From contig NZ_JAHWFK010000001.1 in assembly GCF_019710575.1 (NCBI RefSeq), forward strand, positions 186,001-250,000: a stretch of 64,000 nucleotides of DNA, read 5' to 3'. This DNA comes from Paractinoplanes polyasparticus (GTDB lineage Bacteria; Actinomycetota; Actinomycetes; Mycobacteriales; Micromonosporaceae). This document shows, in pieces, positions 42,980-51,288 of this stretch. Positions within the stretch are counted from its first letter, which is position 1, and each line of letters starts with the position of its first letter. The notes below the pieces were generated by a model. It was given only the letters and a program-made list of their open reading frames with translations. It did no database searches and had not been told where the DNA came from. The translations under genes and the position numbers were made by a program.

Positions 42980-43771
42980 TCAGCGGGCCAGGTCGTGGCG
43001 GCGGTGGGTGAGCTTCTCGGCCAGCCAGACGGGCAGCAGGCGGCGGGCCGGGAAGACCAGCGCGGCGTTGCTGCCCACGGCGTACCGCTGGCGGGGCTTG
43101 TCCTTCTCGATCGCGGCGACGATCGTGGCGGCGACCTGCCCGGCCGAGGCGCCGGCGGCCTCGTTGCGGTTGAGGGCGGCCAGCATGCGCTCGTAGTCGC
43201 GGCGATGCGGCGAGTCGGGCTCGATGTAGCTGGTGCGGCGCTCGCTGATGCCCGTGCTGATGGCGCCCGGCTCGACCGTCGTGAACCACACGCCGTACGG
43301 GGAGAACTCGTGCCTTGCCCCGTTGCTGAAGCCCTTGATGGCGGCCTTGGTGGCGACGTACGACGAGCGGTAGGCCAACGGGAACGAGGCGAGCATCGAG
43401 CCGACCATCACGACGCGCCCGTAGCCCCGCTCCCGCATGCCGGGCAGGGTCAACTGCGTCAGCCGTACGGGACCCAGGACGTTGACCTGGAACAGCCGGC
43501 GCAGCGCGTCGCCCGGCAGCTCCTCGAACGGCCCGGACTGGCTCTCGCCGGCGTTGTTGACCAGGATGTCGACGGTCTTGACGCGCTCGGCCAGCGCCTC
43601 GATCGACTCGGGCTCGGTGAGATCCAGCGGCAGATATTCGACACCCGGCCGGGGCGCCACGGTTTCCGGGTGCCGGCTGGTGCCGAGCACCCGGTAGCCG
43701 CGGGCGGCGAGCGCAGTCGCCGTGGCCAGGCCGATGCCGGACGAGGCGCCGGTGACCAACGCAGTTCTCAT
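42980..43771 (-). CDS. Short-chain dehydrogenase/reductase
   Basis: A 263-residue classical SDR with T-G-A-S-S-G-I-G at 7-14, D-L near 52, N-N-A-G near 77 and the catalytic serine/tyrosine/lysine set (M-V-G-S near 126 and Y-V-A-T-K near 142-146). It starts at the first codon of the fold. Substrate unknown. It is followed upstream on the same strand by an ArsR-type regulator with a 10-base gap, so the regulator and SDR are probably one operon (regulator first). Confidence 0.87.
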   Translation of the reverse strand: MRTALVTGASSGIGLATATALAARGYRVLGTSRHPETVAPRPGVEYLPLDLTEPESIEALAERVKTVDILVNNAGESQSGPFEELPGDALRRLFQVNVLGPVRLTQLTLPGMRERGYGRVVMVGSMLASFPLAYRSSYVATKAAIKGFSNGARHEFSPYGVWFTTVEPGAISTGISERRTSYIEPDSPHRRDYERMLAALNRNEAAGASAGQVAATIVAAIEKDKPRQRYAVGSNAALVFPARRLLPVWLAEKLTHRRHDLAR

Positions 43772-43781
43772 GCGCGAAACC

Positions 43782-44168
43782 CTATCGGGCCGCGGTGCTC
43801 CCCTCGATCGAGGCGGCGGGGCGTGCGGGCTGTTCGGAGGGTGAGTGGGCCCGGAGCTCAGCCAGGAGTCCGTCGCGGTCGGTCAGGACGGCGCCGAGGA
43901 TGCGACGGCCCGCGGCCAGCAGGTCGGCGACGTCGGGGGTGCTCAGCGCGTACATGACCAGGCCGGCGTCGCGGAAGGAGACGACGACGCCGGTGCGGCG
44001 CAGGACGGCCAGTTGCTGGGACAGGTTGGACGGCTCGACGTCGATCTCGGCGAGCAGGTCGCGGACCGGGCGCGGGCCGGACTGCAGCAGTTCGAGCACG
44101 CGGATGCGTACGGGATGGCCCAGCGTGCGAAACATCTCGGCCTTGGCCTGATAGAGCGGCACGGACAT
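43782..44168 (-). CDS. ArsR-family transcriptional regulator
   Basis: A 128-residue winged-helix repressor. The core reads F-R-T-L-G-H-P-V-R-I-R-V-L-E-L-L, then V-E-P-S-N-L-S-Q-Q-L-A-V-L-R-R-T-G (recognition helix about 46-60) and a short wing. There is no metal-binding C-x-C, so the inducer is probably not a metal of the classical ArsR/SmtB type. ATG 44168 is chosen because GGGGGAG lies six bases upstream. It precedes an SDR gene in the same direction and may bind the CAATT-N12-AATTG repeat at 44237-44258. Confidence 0.85.
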   Translation of the reverse strand: MSVPLYQAKAEMFRTLGHPVRIRVLELLQSGPRPVRDLLAEIDVEPSNLSQQLAVLRRTGVVVSFRDAGLVMYALSTPDVADLLAAGRRILGAVLTDRDGLLAELRAHSPSEQPARPAASIEGSTAAR

Positions 44169-44236
44169 CGACATCTCCCCCACTCCGAACGCGTGCCGAC
44201 CACCTCAGGGGGCGCCGGACGGGCCCTGCCAATAAA

Positions 44237-44258
44237 CAATTGTCCAGGTGTCGAATTG
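44237..44258. promoter_or_regulatory. CAATT-N12-AATTG inverted repeat upstream of the ArsR gene
   Basis: The only A/T-rich patch in this intergenic region, about 70 bases before the ArsR start. Five-base arms only, so the operator reading is tentative. Confidence 0.25.
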
Positions 44259-44394
44259 CAGAAGTCTTCAATTCCGGGCGTAGTCGTTCTTATCTTCGGA
44301 GCCGGGCTCGCGTCCATGACGCACAGTGTGTCCGATCGATATTCACCACCATCGGCCATGCTCGTTCCACGACCACGGAAGGAGCACACGCGGA

Positions 44395-44766
44395 ATGGCC
44401 GACATGGACGTGGCACTCAAGGACGCGCTGCAGCTGGACGGCGCACTCGCGGTGGCGATCGTGGACTGGAACAGCGGAATGGCGCTCGCCACGGCGGGCG
44501 GCGGCTTCGGCTTCGACGTCTCCGTCGCGGCGGCGGCCAACACCGAAGTGCTACGGGCCAAATTGCGTACGCTCGACATGCTCGGCCTTCGCGAGGGAGT
44601 CGAGGACATTCTGGTGACGCTCGACTCGCAGTATCACCTGATCCGCCCGATCACCGCTCCGGACGGCGGCGGCCTGTTCCTCTATCTCGCCCTCAACCGG
44701 GATCGCGCCAACCTGGCGATGGCGCGGCACCGGCTACGGATCATCGAGCGGCAGTTGGAGATCTGA
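44395..44766 (+). CDS. Roadblock/LC7-domain-like protein
   Basis: A 123-residue protein with a good AAGGAG site. The pattern of strands and helices matches Roadblock/LC7 (MglB-like) domains: G-A-L-A-V-A-I-V-D-W-x-S-G-M-A-L-A near 17-33, a helix with N-T-E-V-L-R, then D-I-L-V-T-L-D-S-Q-Y-H-L and a strand L-F-L-Y-L-A-L ending near 107. In actinomycetes such proteins act with small GTPases or as single-domain regulators of unknown role. No GTPase gene is adjacent. It overlaps the convergent TetR gene by 26 bases. Confidence 0.65.
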   Translation: MADMDVALKDALQLDGALAVAIVDWNSGMALATAGGGFGFDVSVAAAANTEVLRAKLRTLDMLGLREGVEDILVTLDSQYHLIRPITAPDGGGLFLYLALNRDRANLAMARHRLRIIERQLEI

Positions 44767-45379
44767 ACCCGGCGATCAGCGCGCCCAGCGTGCGGGCCAG
44801 GCGGGGCTCGACGTCGACGACCGCGTGGGCCAGCTCGGGCTGGGACTTGTAGAACTCCCGCAACCGCGTGCCCGGCGCCGCCATCTGCCAGAAAGCTCCG
44901 GCCAGGCCCGCCGCCGTCGCCACGACGTCGTACGCCTGCTGCTCGGTCAAGCCCTCGCGGCTGCTCAGATCACCGGCGACGGCCCGGACAGCAGCCAGCG
45001 ACGCCAGCTTGTAGACCCGGACGGACTCGAAGGACACGTTGCGCTCGAGGTTGAGCGGGATGTGCGCGAGCAGATCGCAGAACAGCGGCCGGGACACGAA
45101 CGACCGGGCCAGCACAGCCTCGGGCGGGGCCGATTCCCAGGACGACCGGACGTCGTCGGTCCACTCGCGCCAGCACTCCGCGGCCAGCGCCAGGAAGATC
45201 TGCTCGCGCGTCTCGAAGTAGCGCAGCATCGCCGACTTGTGCATGCCGACCTCGGCCGCCACATCGGTCAGCGTCACCTCGCGGACGCTGCGGGCGGTGG
45301 CCAGGGTGCGGGCGGCGTCGAGGATCGCCCGTTCACGTTGCTGCTTGGCCTCGGCGCTGCGGGCACGGGTAGCGGACAT
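44741..45379 (-). CDS. TetR-family transcriptional regulator
   Basis: A 212-residue regulator with an N-terminal TetR helix-turn-helix (A-I-L-D-A-A-R-T-L-A, then T-L-T-D-V-A-A-E-V-G-M-H-K-S-A-M-L-R-Y-F, about 18-60). The rest is a helical ligand pocket with hydrophobic residues. ATG 45379 (second of two possible starts) follows GGAG. It is divergent from the SDR gene at 45440, and the 60-base gap holds a paired AACGCCGTT/AACGGCGTT site, so it probably represses that SDR and itself. Confidence 0.9.
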   Translation of the reverse strand: MSATRARSAEAKQQRERAILDAARTLATARSVREVTLTDVAAEVGMHKSAMLRYFETREQIFLALAAECWREWTDDVRSSWESAPPEAVLARSFVSRPLFCDLLAHIPLNLERNVSFESVRVYKLASLAAVRAVAGDLSSREGLTEQQAYDVVATAAGLAGAFWQMAAPGTRLREFYKSQPELAHAVVDVEPRLARTLGALIAGFRSPTAAR

Positions 45380-45397
45380 CACATCTCCATCTTACAC

Positions 45398-45428
45398 AAC
45401 GCCGTTGCGGTATTAACGAAACGGCGTT
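45398..45428. promoter_or_regulatory. TetR-type operator between divergent TetR and SDR genes
   Basis: AACGCCGTT (45398-45406) and AACGGCGTT (45420-45428) form an inverted repeat with a 13-base spacer, and each arm is itself a palindrome of AACG/CGTT. This is the usual layout of a TetR operator covering both divergent promoters; the SDR start codon follows 12 bases later. Confidence 0.6.
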
Positions 45429-45439
45429 TCACTAAAGCC

Positions 45440-46303
45440 ATGACACAGACATGGTTCATCACCGGATCGTCGCGGGGCTTCGGCGCCGCTCTCGCTCGCG
45501 CCGCCCTCGAGGCGGGCGACCAGGTCGTCGCCACGGCGCGGAAGCCCGCCGACCTCGACGAGCTCGTCGCCGCGTACGGAAAAAGGGTTTTGCCGGTCGC
45601 TCTCGACGTGACCGATCGGGACGCGGCCCGTGCCGCGGTCGAGCAGGCCGTCGAACAGTTCGGGCGCATCGACGTGGTGGTCAACAACGCCGGCTACGCC
45701 AACGTGGGGCCGATCGAGACCACCGACGAGGACGACTTCCGCCGGCAGTTCGACACCAACTTCTGGGGTGTCTATCACGTGACCCGGGCCGTGCTGCCGG
45801 TGCTCAAGAAGCAGGGCTCGGGCACGATCGTGCAGTTCTCCTCGGTCGGCGGGCGGGTCGGCGGAACGCCGGGGCTCGGCTCGTACCAGGCGGCCAAGTT
45901 CGCCGTCGACGGCTTCACCCGGGTGCTGGCGACCGAGACGGCGCCGCTGGGCATCCGCACCCTCGTGGTCGAGCCGAGCGGCTTCGCCACCGACTGGGCG
46001 GGCTCGTCGATGAGCGTCCACGACATCCCGGCGGAGTACGCCGGCACGGTCGGCCTCGTGGCGGGCGGCGGCGCGGGCCGGTCGGCCAACCTGGTCGCGG
46101 GTGACCCGGCCCGGGCCGGCGAGATCCTGGTGCGGGTGGTCAAGCGGGAGCACCTGCCCACCCACCTGCCGATCGGCGTCAACGCGGTCGAGATGTCCCG
46201 GGCGTACTCGGCCCGGCAGATCGCCGAGGTCGACGAGTGGGCCGCGGTCGGCCGCTCCGCCGACTTCGCCGAGCCCTACCCGGCGACCTACCCGCAGGAC
46301 TGA
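45440..46303 (+). CDS. Short-chain dehydrogenase/reductase under TetR control
   Basis: A 287-residue SDR with T-G-S-S-R-G-F-G at 8-15, D-V-T-D near 60, N-N-A-G-Y near 85, F-S-S-V-G-G near 136 and the Y-Q-A-A-K catalytic pair near 152-156. The C-terminal extension (about 200-287) is longer than average but typical of this actinomycete subgroup. ATG 45440 lies just after the TetR-type operator. The divergent regulator likely senses a substrate or product of this enzyme. Confidence 0.87.
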   Translation: MTQTWFITGSSRGFGAALARAALEAGDQVVATARKPADLDELVAAYGKRVLPVALDVTDRDAARAAVEQAVEQFGRIDVVVNNAGYANVGPIETTDEDDFRRQFDTNFWGVYHVTRAVLPVLKKQGSGTIVQFSSVGGRVGGTPGLGSYQAAKFAVDGFTRVLATETAPLGIRTLVVEPSGFATDWAGSSMSVHDIPAEYAGTVGLVAGGGAGRSANLVAGDPARAGEILVRVVKREHLPTHLPIGVNAVEMSRAYSARQIAEVDEWAAVGRSADFAEPYPATYPQD

Positions 46304-46361
46304 CCGACGTTGTCCACAGGCCCGCGACGCCACCCCGCGATCATGAACGGATCCGCGTAGC

Positions 46362-48017
46362 GTGCTGGACGTGAGCCGCTTCGTCGAAGGTGTCGTCGCC
46401 AACGCCGGTCGTGCCCGCACGGGCATGGTCACCGGCGAGCCCAGTCAGCCCGTCCGTCGTTCGTGGAGCGACCTGCACGACCACGCCCGCCGCATCGCCG
46501 GCGGCCTGATCGCGAGCGGGCTGCGTCCGGGCCGGGCAGTGGCGGTGCTGGCCGGTCTGCCGGCCGAGATCGCCCCGGTGGCGCAGGGCGTGTGGCTGGC
46601 CGGCGGCAGCATGACGATGCTGCACCAGCCCACCCCGCGCACCGACCTCGCGGTCTGGCGCGACGACACGCTGCGCGTGCTGCGGATGATCGACGCCCAG
46701 TCCGTCGTGGTCGGTGCGCCGTTCGAACAGATGGCGCCGGCCCTCGACGCGTACGGCATCAGGCACTTCTCCCCCGCCGAGCTCAGCGCGGCCCCGCCGG
46801 CCGACCCGGTGCCGATCGACGACGACAGCCCGGCGCTGCTGCAGCTCACCAGCGGTTCCACGGCCGAGCCCAAGGCCGTGCGCATCACCCACCGCAACCT
46901 GTACGCCAACCTGACCGACGCCGGCGAGCACCTGAGCTGCGGCGAAGACGGCGTGATGGTGTCGTGGCTGCCCATGTTCCACGACATGGGCATGATCGGC
47001 TGCCTGGCGCTGCCCATGCTGAGCGGGCTCGAGCTGGTCAGCGTGACCCCGGCCGACTTCCTGGGCCGGCCGCTGCTCTGGGCCGAGTTGCTGAGCCGCT
47101 ACGGCGGCACGATCACCACCGCCCCCAACTTCGCCTGGGCCGTGCTGGCTCGCCAGCTGGCCCGGGTCGAGCCGGGCCAGCTCGACCTGTCGAAGCTGCG
47201 CGTGGCGTGCAACGGCGCCGAGCCGATCGACCCGGCCACGATGCGCGCGTTCGTCCAGGTCGCCGCGCGATTCGGCTTCGACCCGGGCGCCGTCAACTGC
47301 TGCTACGGCGCGGCCGAAAGCACGCTCGTCATCTCCCTGTCCGGCGTGGCCGACCCGATGCAGCTCGACCACGTCGACGCCGCCGCCCTCGAGCGGGACA
47401 ACCTGGCGACGGCGGCGGCTGCGAATCCGACGGGCGCGGTGCGCGAGATCCCGATGCTGGGCCGGCCGTTCCCCAGTGTCGAGGTGCGGGTGGTCGACGA
47501 CGAGGGCAAGCCGCTCGGCGACAGGCAGGTGGGCCGCCTGCAACTGCGCGGGGAATCGGTGACCGACGGCTACCTCACGCCCGACGGCTGGGAGCCGGCG
47601 CGCGACGCCGACGGCTGGCTCGACATCGGCGACGAGGGCTACGTGGCCGACGGGCAGATCGTCGTCTGCGGCCGCCGCAAAGACGTGATCATCATGGGTG
47701 GACGCAACATCTACCCCACCGACATCGAACGCGCGGCCGCCACGGTCCCCGGCGTCCGCGAGGGCAACGTGGCCGCCGTCCGGATTCTGGCTGGTGACGG
47801 CGTGGCCCGCGAGTCGTTCGCCGTGCTGGCCGAGTCCCGTCAGGCAGGCGACGAGGCCGCCGCGGCCCAGATGGCCCGTGAGGTCACCGCCCGCGTGGTC
47901 TCCGAGATCGACGCCCGCCCGGCCGCCGTCCGCATCCTGCCACCGGGTTCCCTGCCGAAAACCCCTTCCGGCAAACTCCGCCGAGCCGCGGCCAGGGCCC
48001 TGCTTGCCGGTCAGTAG
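46362..48017 (+). CDS. Fatty-acyl-AMP ligase-like adenylating enzyme
   Basis: A 551-residue adenylate-forming enzyme. Core motifs are L-T-S-G-S-T-A-E-P-K near 164-173 (P-loop-like), S-W-L-P-M-F-H-D-M-G-M-I-G near 205 (typical of the fatty-acyl-AMP ligase subgroup), Y-G-A-A-E-S-T near 314, G-W-L-D-I-G-D near 418, and K-T-P-S-G-K-L-R near 537 with the catalytic Lys. It activates a fatty acid or similar acid with ATP, normally for transfer to a carrier protein, yet no carrier or polyketide gene is beside it. GTG 46362 is the first in-frame start after the stop. Confidence 0.85.
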   Translation: MLDVSRFVEGVVANAGRARTGMVTGEPSQPVRRSWSDLHDHARRIAGGLIASGLRPGRAVAVLAGLPAEIAPVAQGVWLAGGSMTMLHQPTPRTDLAVWRDDTLRVLRMIDAQSVVVGAPFEQMAPALDAYGIRHFSPAELSAAPPADPVPIDDDSPALLQLTSGSTAEPKAVRITHRNLYANLTDAGEHLSCGEDGVMVSWLPMFHDMGMIGCLALPMLSGLELVSVTPADFLGRPLLWAELLSRYGGTITTAPNFAWAVLARQLARVEPGQLDLSKLRVACNGAEPIDPATMRAFVQVAARFGFDPGAVNCCYGAAESTLVISLSGVADPMQLDHVDAAALERDNLATAAAANPTGAVREIPMLGRPFPSVEVRVVDDEGKPLGDRQVGRLQLRGESVTDGYLTPDGWEPARDADGWLDIGDEGYVADGQIVVCGRRKDVIIMGGRNIYPTDIERAAATVPGVREGNVAAVRILAGDGVARESFAVLAESRQAGDEAAAAQMAREVTARVVSEIDARPAAVRILPPGSLPKTPSGKLRRAAARALLAGQ

Positions 48018-48029
48018 GGCAACCGACCG

Positions 48030-48230
48030 CCCGATCGGCGTCGCTTCCGTCAAACGACGACCAGACCGGCCCTGAGGGCGACCCGCCAAACGATCGGCGT
48101 CGCACACGCCCAGCCACGACCGGGAACCGGCCTTCAACGCGACCGCCACACAACCGGCGCCTTCAACGCGACCGGCCGCCCGCCCGATCGGCGTCGCCGA
48201 TGTCCAGCGGCGACCGGGCGCGGCGGCCCG
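48030..48230. repeat. Degenerate 55-95-bp intergenic repeats
   Basis: The word CGATCGGCGTCGC occurs three times (near 48031, 48091 and 48185), each followed at similar distance by an A/C-rich word and CGACC-GGGAACCGGCC or its variants; CTTCAACGCGACCG occurs twice. Units have drifted in length. No gene lies in this 270-base spacer. Confidence 0.5.
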
Positions 48231-48290
48231 GCTGGTGTGAAACCGTGCACTTGCTGTTGCCGGCGTCCGGCTGGGCGGTTTGGCTGGGGC

Positions 48291-49022
48291 ATGGCGCTGA
48301 TCTCGTACGACAGTGTGGACGCGGCGGCGTTCGAGGCCGACCGGCATCTGAGTGCTGACGCCCTGGGCGGGTGGCGTGACGCGATCGGCCGGCACTTCGA
48401 CCCCCGGCCGGGAACGCGGATTCTCGACCTCGGGTGCGGCACCGGCACTTGGGCCCGGGCCTTTCGGACGTGGTGGCCGGGCGTCGACGTCCTGGCGGTC
48501 GAGCCCTCGCCGGCGATGCGCGACCGTGCGGTCTTTCAGCCGATCGCGCCCGGCACGGCCGACAACCTGCCGTTCCCGGACGCCGGCCTCGACGGGGTCT
48601 GGCTCTCCACGGTGATCCATCATGTTCCCGACCTCGCGGCGGCGGCCCGGGAGATCCGTCGCGTGCTGAAGCCCGACGCACCGGTGATGATCCGATCGGT
48701 GTTCCGGGGCCGGCACCACGCGATCAGCCTGTTCCACTGGTTTCCCGAGGCAATTGGCGTGCTCGACCGCTATCCCACCGTCAGCGAGGTCGAGGCGGCG
48801 TTCGCCATCACCGGCCTGGCAACCGTGGGATGTGAGCCGGTCCCGCAAGTCACCGCCCCATCTTTGGCCCACGCTGCGGCCTCGCTGCGACGCGAAGCGC
48901 ACACTCCGCTCCAGCTGATCAGCGACCACGCCTACGAGGCCGGCGTGGCGCGGCTGCGGGAGGCGGCGCGGACCCAGGCCGGACCGGTCGTCGACGCCCT
49001 CGACCTGCTGGTGCTGCGCTGA
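48291..49022 (+). CDS. Class I SAM-dependent methyltransferase
   Basis: A 243-residue methyltransferase. SAM motif I reads I-L-D-L-G-C-G-T-G-T-W near 42-52, the acidic loop V-E-P-S-P near 70, and a D-x-V-W-L-S-T-V-I-H-H-V-P-D motif near 100-112 as in UbiE/COQ5-like methyltransferases. Substrate unknown. ATG 48291 is the start that places motif I at the usual distance. Its last codons (L-V-L-R then TGA) are themselves the first unit of the tandem repeat that fills the next 380 bases. Confidence 0.85.
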   Translation: MALISYDSVDAAAFEADRHLSADALGGWRDAIGRHFDPRPGTRILDLGCGTGTWARAFRTWWPGVDVLAVEPSPAMRDRAVFQPIAPGTADNLPFPDAGLDGVWLSTVIHHVPDLAAAAREIRRVLKPDAPVMIRSVFRGRHHAISLFHWFPEAIGVLDRYPTVSEVEAAFAITGLATVGCEPVPQVTAPSLAHAAASLRREAHTPLQLISDHAYEAGVARLREAARTQAGPVVDALDLLVLR

Positions 49023-49390
49023 ACGGCGCCACCAGCAGACCGGCATCCCCTGCCGGTGCTGCGCTGAGCGCGCCGCCAGCAGAACGGTATCCCCTGCCGG
49101 TGCTGCGATGAGCGCTCCGCCAGCGAACGCTGCACGAGACGGCACCGCCAGAGCGGATGCTGCACTGAAAGCGGCGCCTGCCGGCGCTGTGCCGAGCGGC
49201 GGCGTCTGCGGGGATCTGCGCTGAAAGGCGGCACCTGCGGGGGCGCTGCACTGAAAGCGGCGCCTCCGGGGGCGCTGCACTCAAAGACGGCACCTGCGGG
49301 GACGCTGCACTCAAAGGCGGCACCTCCGCGGATGCTGGACTGAAAGGCGGCGCCTCCGGGGATGCTGTGCTGGACGGTGCGGTCGGCTGC
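49010..49390. repeat. Tandem minisatellite: 44-bp units, then about eight 30-bp units
   Basis: From 49010 a unit of about 44 bases beginning GGTGCTGCGCTGA, which includes the methyltransferase stop, occurs twice and a half. It passes into about eight diverged 29-30-base units of the form GCTGCACTGAAAGGCGGC followed by a C/G-rich half (about 49129-49390). Stops occur in the forward frame; frames on the other strand stay open but look incidental. I see no gene in 49023-49480. Confidence 0.75.
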
Positions 49391-49424
49391 CGGTCTTGCG
49401 TGACTCCGCGGCTGCCGCAACAAA

Positions 49425-49440
49425 TGGCAACCGCTTGCCA
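49425..49440. promoter_or_regulatory. LacI-type operator upstream of larE
   Basis: TGGCAA-CCGC-TTGCCA is a perfect palindrome apart from its 4-base centre, the classical LacI/GalR site form. Its 3' half coincides with a possible -35 (TTGCCA) with TGCAAT at 49460 as -10. The core GGCAA-N4-TTGCC recurs in the uxaC/importer intergenic palindrome. No LacI-family gene is in the window. Confidence 0.65.
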
Positions 49441-49480
49441 GTGGGCGGGGGCGGCAGCGTGCAATTGCGGGGTGACGTCT

Positions 49481-50617
49481 GTGGGTACCGACGAGACTGC
49501 GCTGGCTACTGAGCGCGTGGCGGAGCAACTGCGGGGGGTCGGGCGGCTGGGGGTGGCGTTCTCGGGCGGGGTCGACTCGTCGGTTCTGCTGGCGCTCGCG
49601 GTCGGCGCTCTGGGGGCCGACCGCGTGGTGGCCGTTCTCGGGGTCTCGCCCAGCCTGGCCGCCGACGAGCGGGCCGCCGCGCATCGAGTGGCCCGGCGGA
49701 TCGGGGCGGTGGTGGTCGAGGTCGAGACGCGCGAGGGTGAGCGGGAGGCCTACCGCGCCAACGGGCCCGACCGGTGTTTCCACTGCAAGGACGAGCTCTT
49801 CACGCGCATCGGGGCCGACGTGGCGCAGCGGCATCGGCTGGACGCGGTGGCGTACGGCGAGAACGCCGACGACGTGCGGCGGCCCGATCGGCCGGGGGCG
49901 CGGGCGGCCGCCGAGCACCGGGTGCTGACTCCGCTCGCCGTCGCGGGGCTCGACAAGGCGGCCGTCCGTCGGATCGCGCGTGCCCTCGACCTGCCGTGTG
50001 CCGACAAGCCGGCGGCGCCGTGCCTGGCCTCGCGCATTCCGCACCACCAGATCGTCAGTCCTCGCAAGCTCGGCCAGGTGGAGCGGGCCGAGGCGGCGCT
50101 GCGGCGGCTCGGGTTCGGCGATCTTCGCGTACGCCATCACGGGGACATCGCCCGGATCGAGCTCCCGGCCGGCGATCTCGTGCGGGCGGCGAGCGAGCCG
50201 CTGCGAGAGCTGGTGCACCGGGCCGTCATCGAGGCCGGCTTCCGCTTCGTCACCCTCGATCTGGCCGGCATCCAGTCCGGCGCGTTCACCGGCGCCTACC
50301 TGCGCGAAGACCAGCCGTCGCCGAGCGCGAGGCCGGAAACGAAACCCACCGCGAGGCCGGAGACGAAGCCCACCGCGGGGCCGGAGACGAAGCCCACCGC
50401 AAGGCCGGAAACGAAGCCCACCGCGGGGCCGGAGACGAAGCCCACCGCAAGGCCGGAAACGAAGCCCACCGCGGGGCCGGAGGTGAAGTCGACCAGAAGG
50501 CCGGAAACGGAGCCGGACGCAAGGATGGAAACGAAGCCGGACGCAACGCCGGAAACGAGGCCGGAAGCAGAGCCGGCACGGACCGAACCGGAAGCAGAGG
50601 CTGAGCCCGCTCGATGA
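49481..50617 (+). CDS. larE: LarE-type sulfur insertase for nickel-pincer nucleotide, with repetitive C-terminal tail
   Basis: Residues 1-277 match LarE: PP-loop S-G-G-V-D-S-S at 28-34, R-C-F-H-C-K at 98-103, and C-A-D-K-P-A-A-P-C-L-A-S-R at 173-185, whose cysteines (173, 181) lie where LarE gives up or binds sulfur. LarE activates the LarB product with ATP and inserts sulfur. The tail (278-378) is a tandem run of ten 8-residue units R-P-E-T-K-P-T-A, not part of the usual 270-290-residue protein. GTG 49481 follows GGGGTGA; GTG 49472 is possible. It is the first gene of larE-larB-larC and its stop overlaps the larB ATG. Confidence 0.9.
   Translation: MGTDETALATERVAEQLRGVGRLGVAFSGGVDSSVLLALAVGALGADRVVAVLGVSPSLAADERAAAHRVARRIGAVVVEVETREGEREAYRANGPDRCFHCKDELFTRIGADVAQRHRLDAVAYGENADDVRRPDRPGARAAAEHRVLTPLAVAGLDKAAVRRIARALDLPCADKPAAPCLASRIPHHQIVSPRKLGQVERAEAALRRLGFGDLRVRHHGDIARIELPAGDLVRAASEPLRELVHRAVIEAGFRFVTLDLAGIQSGAFTGAYLREDQPSPSARPETKPTARPETKPTAGPETKPTARPETKPTAGPETKPTARPETKPTAGPEVKSTRRPETEPDARMETKPDATPETRPEAEPARTEPEAEAEPAR
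50327..50566 (+). repeat. 24-bp tandem repeat coding the LarE tail
   Basis: Ten in-frame 24-base units encode A-[RG]-P-E-T-K-P-T. The first seven alternate R and G types, giving a 48-base higher-order unit, and are almost identical; the last three have drifted. The near-identity of the middle units suggests recent expansion by slippage or unequal exchange. Confidence 0.85.
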
Positions 50618-51288
50618 CAGACACCCGACCCGACCTGGCCTCCTACGCCGACCTGGATCTGGACCGGGCGCAACGCCGCGGCTATCCGGAGGCCGTCTTC
50701 TGCGCGGGCAAGACCCCGGAACAGGTCGCCGGCATCGCGACCGCCGTGAAGGACCGGCCCGACGTGGTCACCCTCTTCACCCGTGCCACCGACAGCCACG
50801 CCGCAGCAGTCCGAAGCGTGCTGCCCGACGCCCGGCACGACCCCGTGGCGGGCCTGCTCGCGTGGCCCCCTGAGCCCCCGGAGCCCACCGGTGGACGGGT
50901 CGTCGTGGTCGCCGCCGGCACGTCCGACCTGCCCGTCGCCCGGGAGGCGGCCCTGTCCGCGCAGTATCTGGGCCGCCGCACCGAGCTGATCGTCGACGTC
51001 GGCGTGGCCGGCCTGCACCGCATCCTCAAGCACGTCGACCTGCTGCGCAGCGCCCGGGCCGTCGTGGTCGTGGCCGGCATGGACGGCGCCCTGCCCGGCG
51101 TGGTCGCCGGCCTGATCCCGGCGCCCGTCGTCGCCGTGCCCACCTCGGTCGGCTACGGCGCCGCCTTCGAGGGGCTGGCGGCCCTGCTGACCATGCTCAA
51201 CGCGTGCGCCCCGGGAGTGGCCGTGGTCAACATCGACAACGGCTACGGGGCGGGGCACCTCGCCGCTCAGATCGCGGCGCCGGCGTGA
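50614..51288 (+). CDS. larB: LarB-type pyridinium dicarboxylate synthase
   Basis: A 224-residue protein. The C-terminal half is a PurE-like (AIR carboxylase) domain: V-V-V-A-A-G-T-S-D-L-P-V-A-R-E-A near 94-109, D-V-G-V-A-G-L-H-R near 131-139, V-V-V-A-G-M-D-G-A-L-P-G-V near 152-164 and P-T-S-V-G-Y-G near 178-184. This set distinguishes LarB from PurE. LarB carboxylates and hydrolyses nicotinic acid adenine dinucleotide, the first step to the nickel-pincer nucleotide. It overlaps larE and larC by four bases each, a tightly coupled unit. Confidence 0.95.
   Translation: MTDTRPDLASYADLDLDRAQRRGYPEAVFCAGKTPEQVAGIATAVKDRPDVVTLFTRATDSHAAAVRSVLPDARHDPVAGLLAWPPEPPEPTGGRVVVVAAGTSDLPVAREAALSAQYLGRRTELIVDVGVAGLHRILKHVDLLRSARAVVVVAGMDGALPGVVAGLIPAPVVAVPTSVGYGAAFEGLAALLTMLNACAPGVAVVNIDNGYGAGHLAAQIAAPA

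Noticed and set aside
46341..49280. Long minus-strand frame crossing the acyl-AMP ligase, methyltransferase and minisatellite
   Set aside because: Antisense of two real genes; only the repeat part gives a regular peptide, which follows from the period being a multiple of three.
49129..49390. CRISPR array
   Set aside because: Units are contiguous and diverged with no unique spacers between constant repeats, and no cas genes are present.
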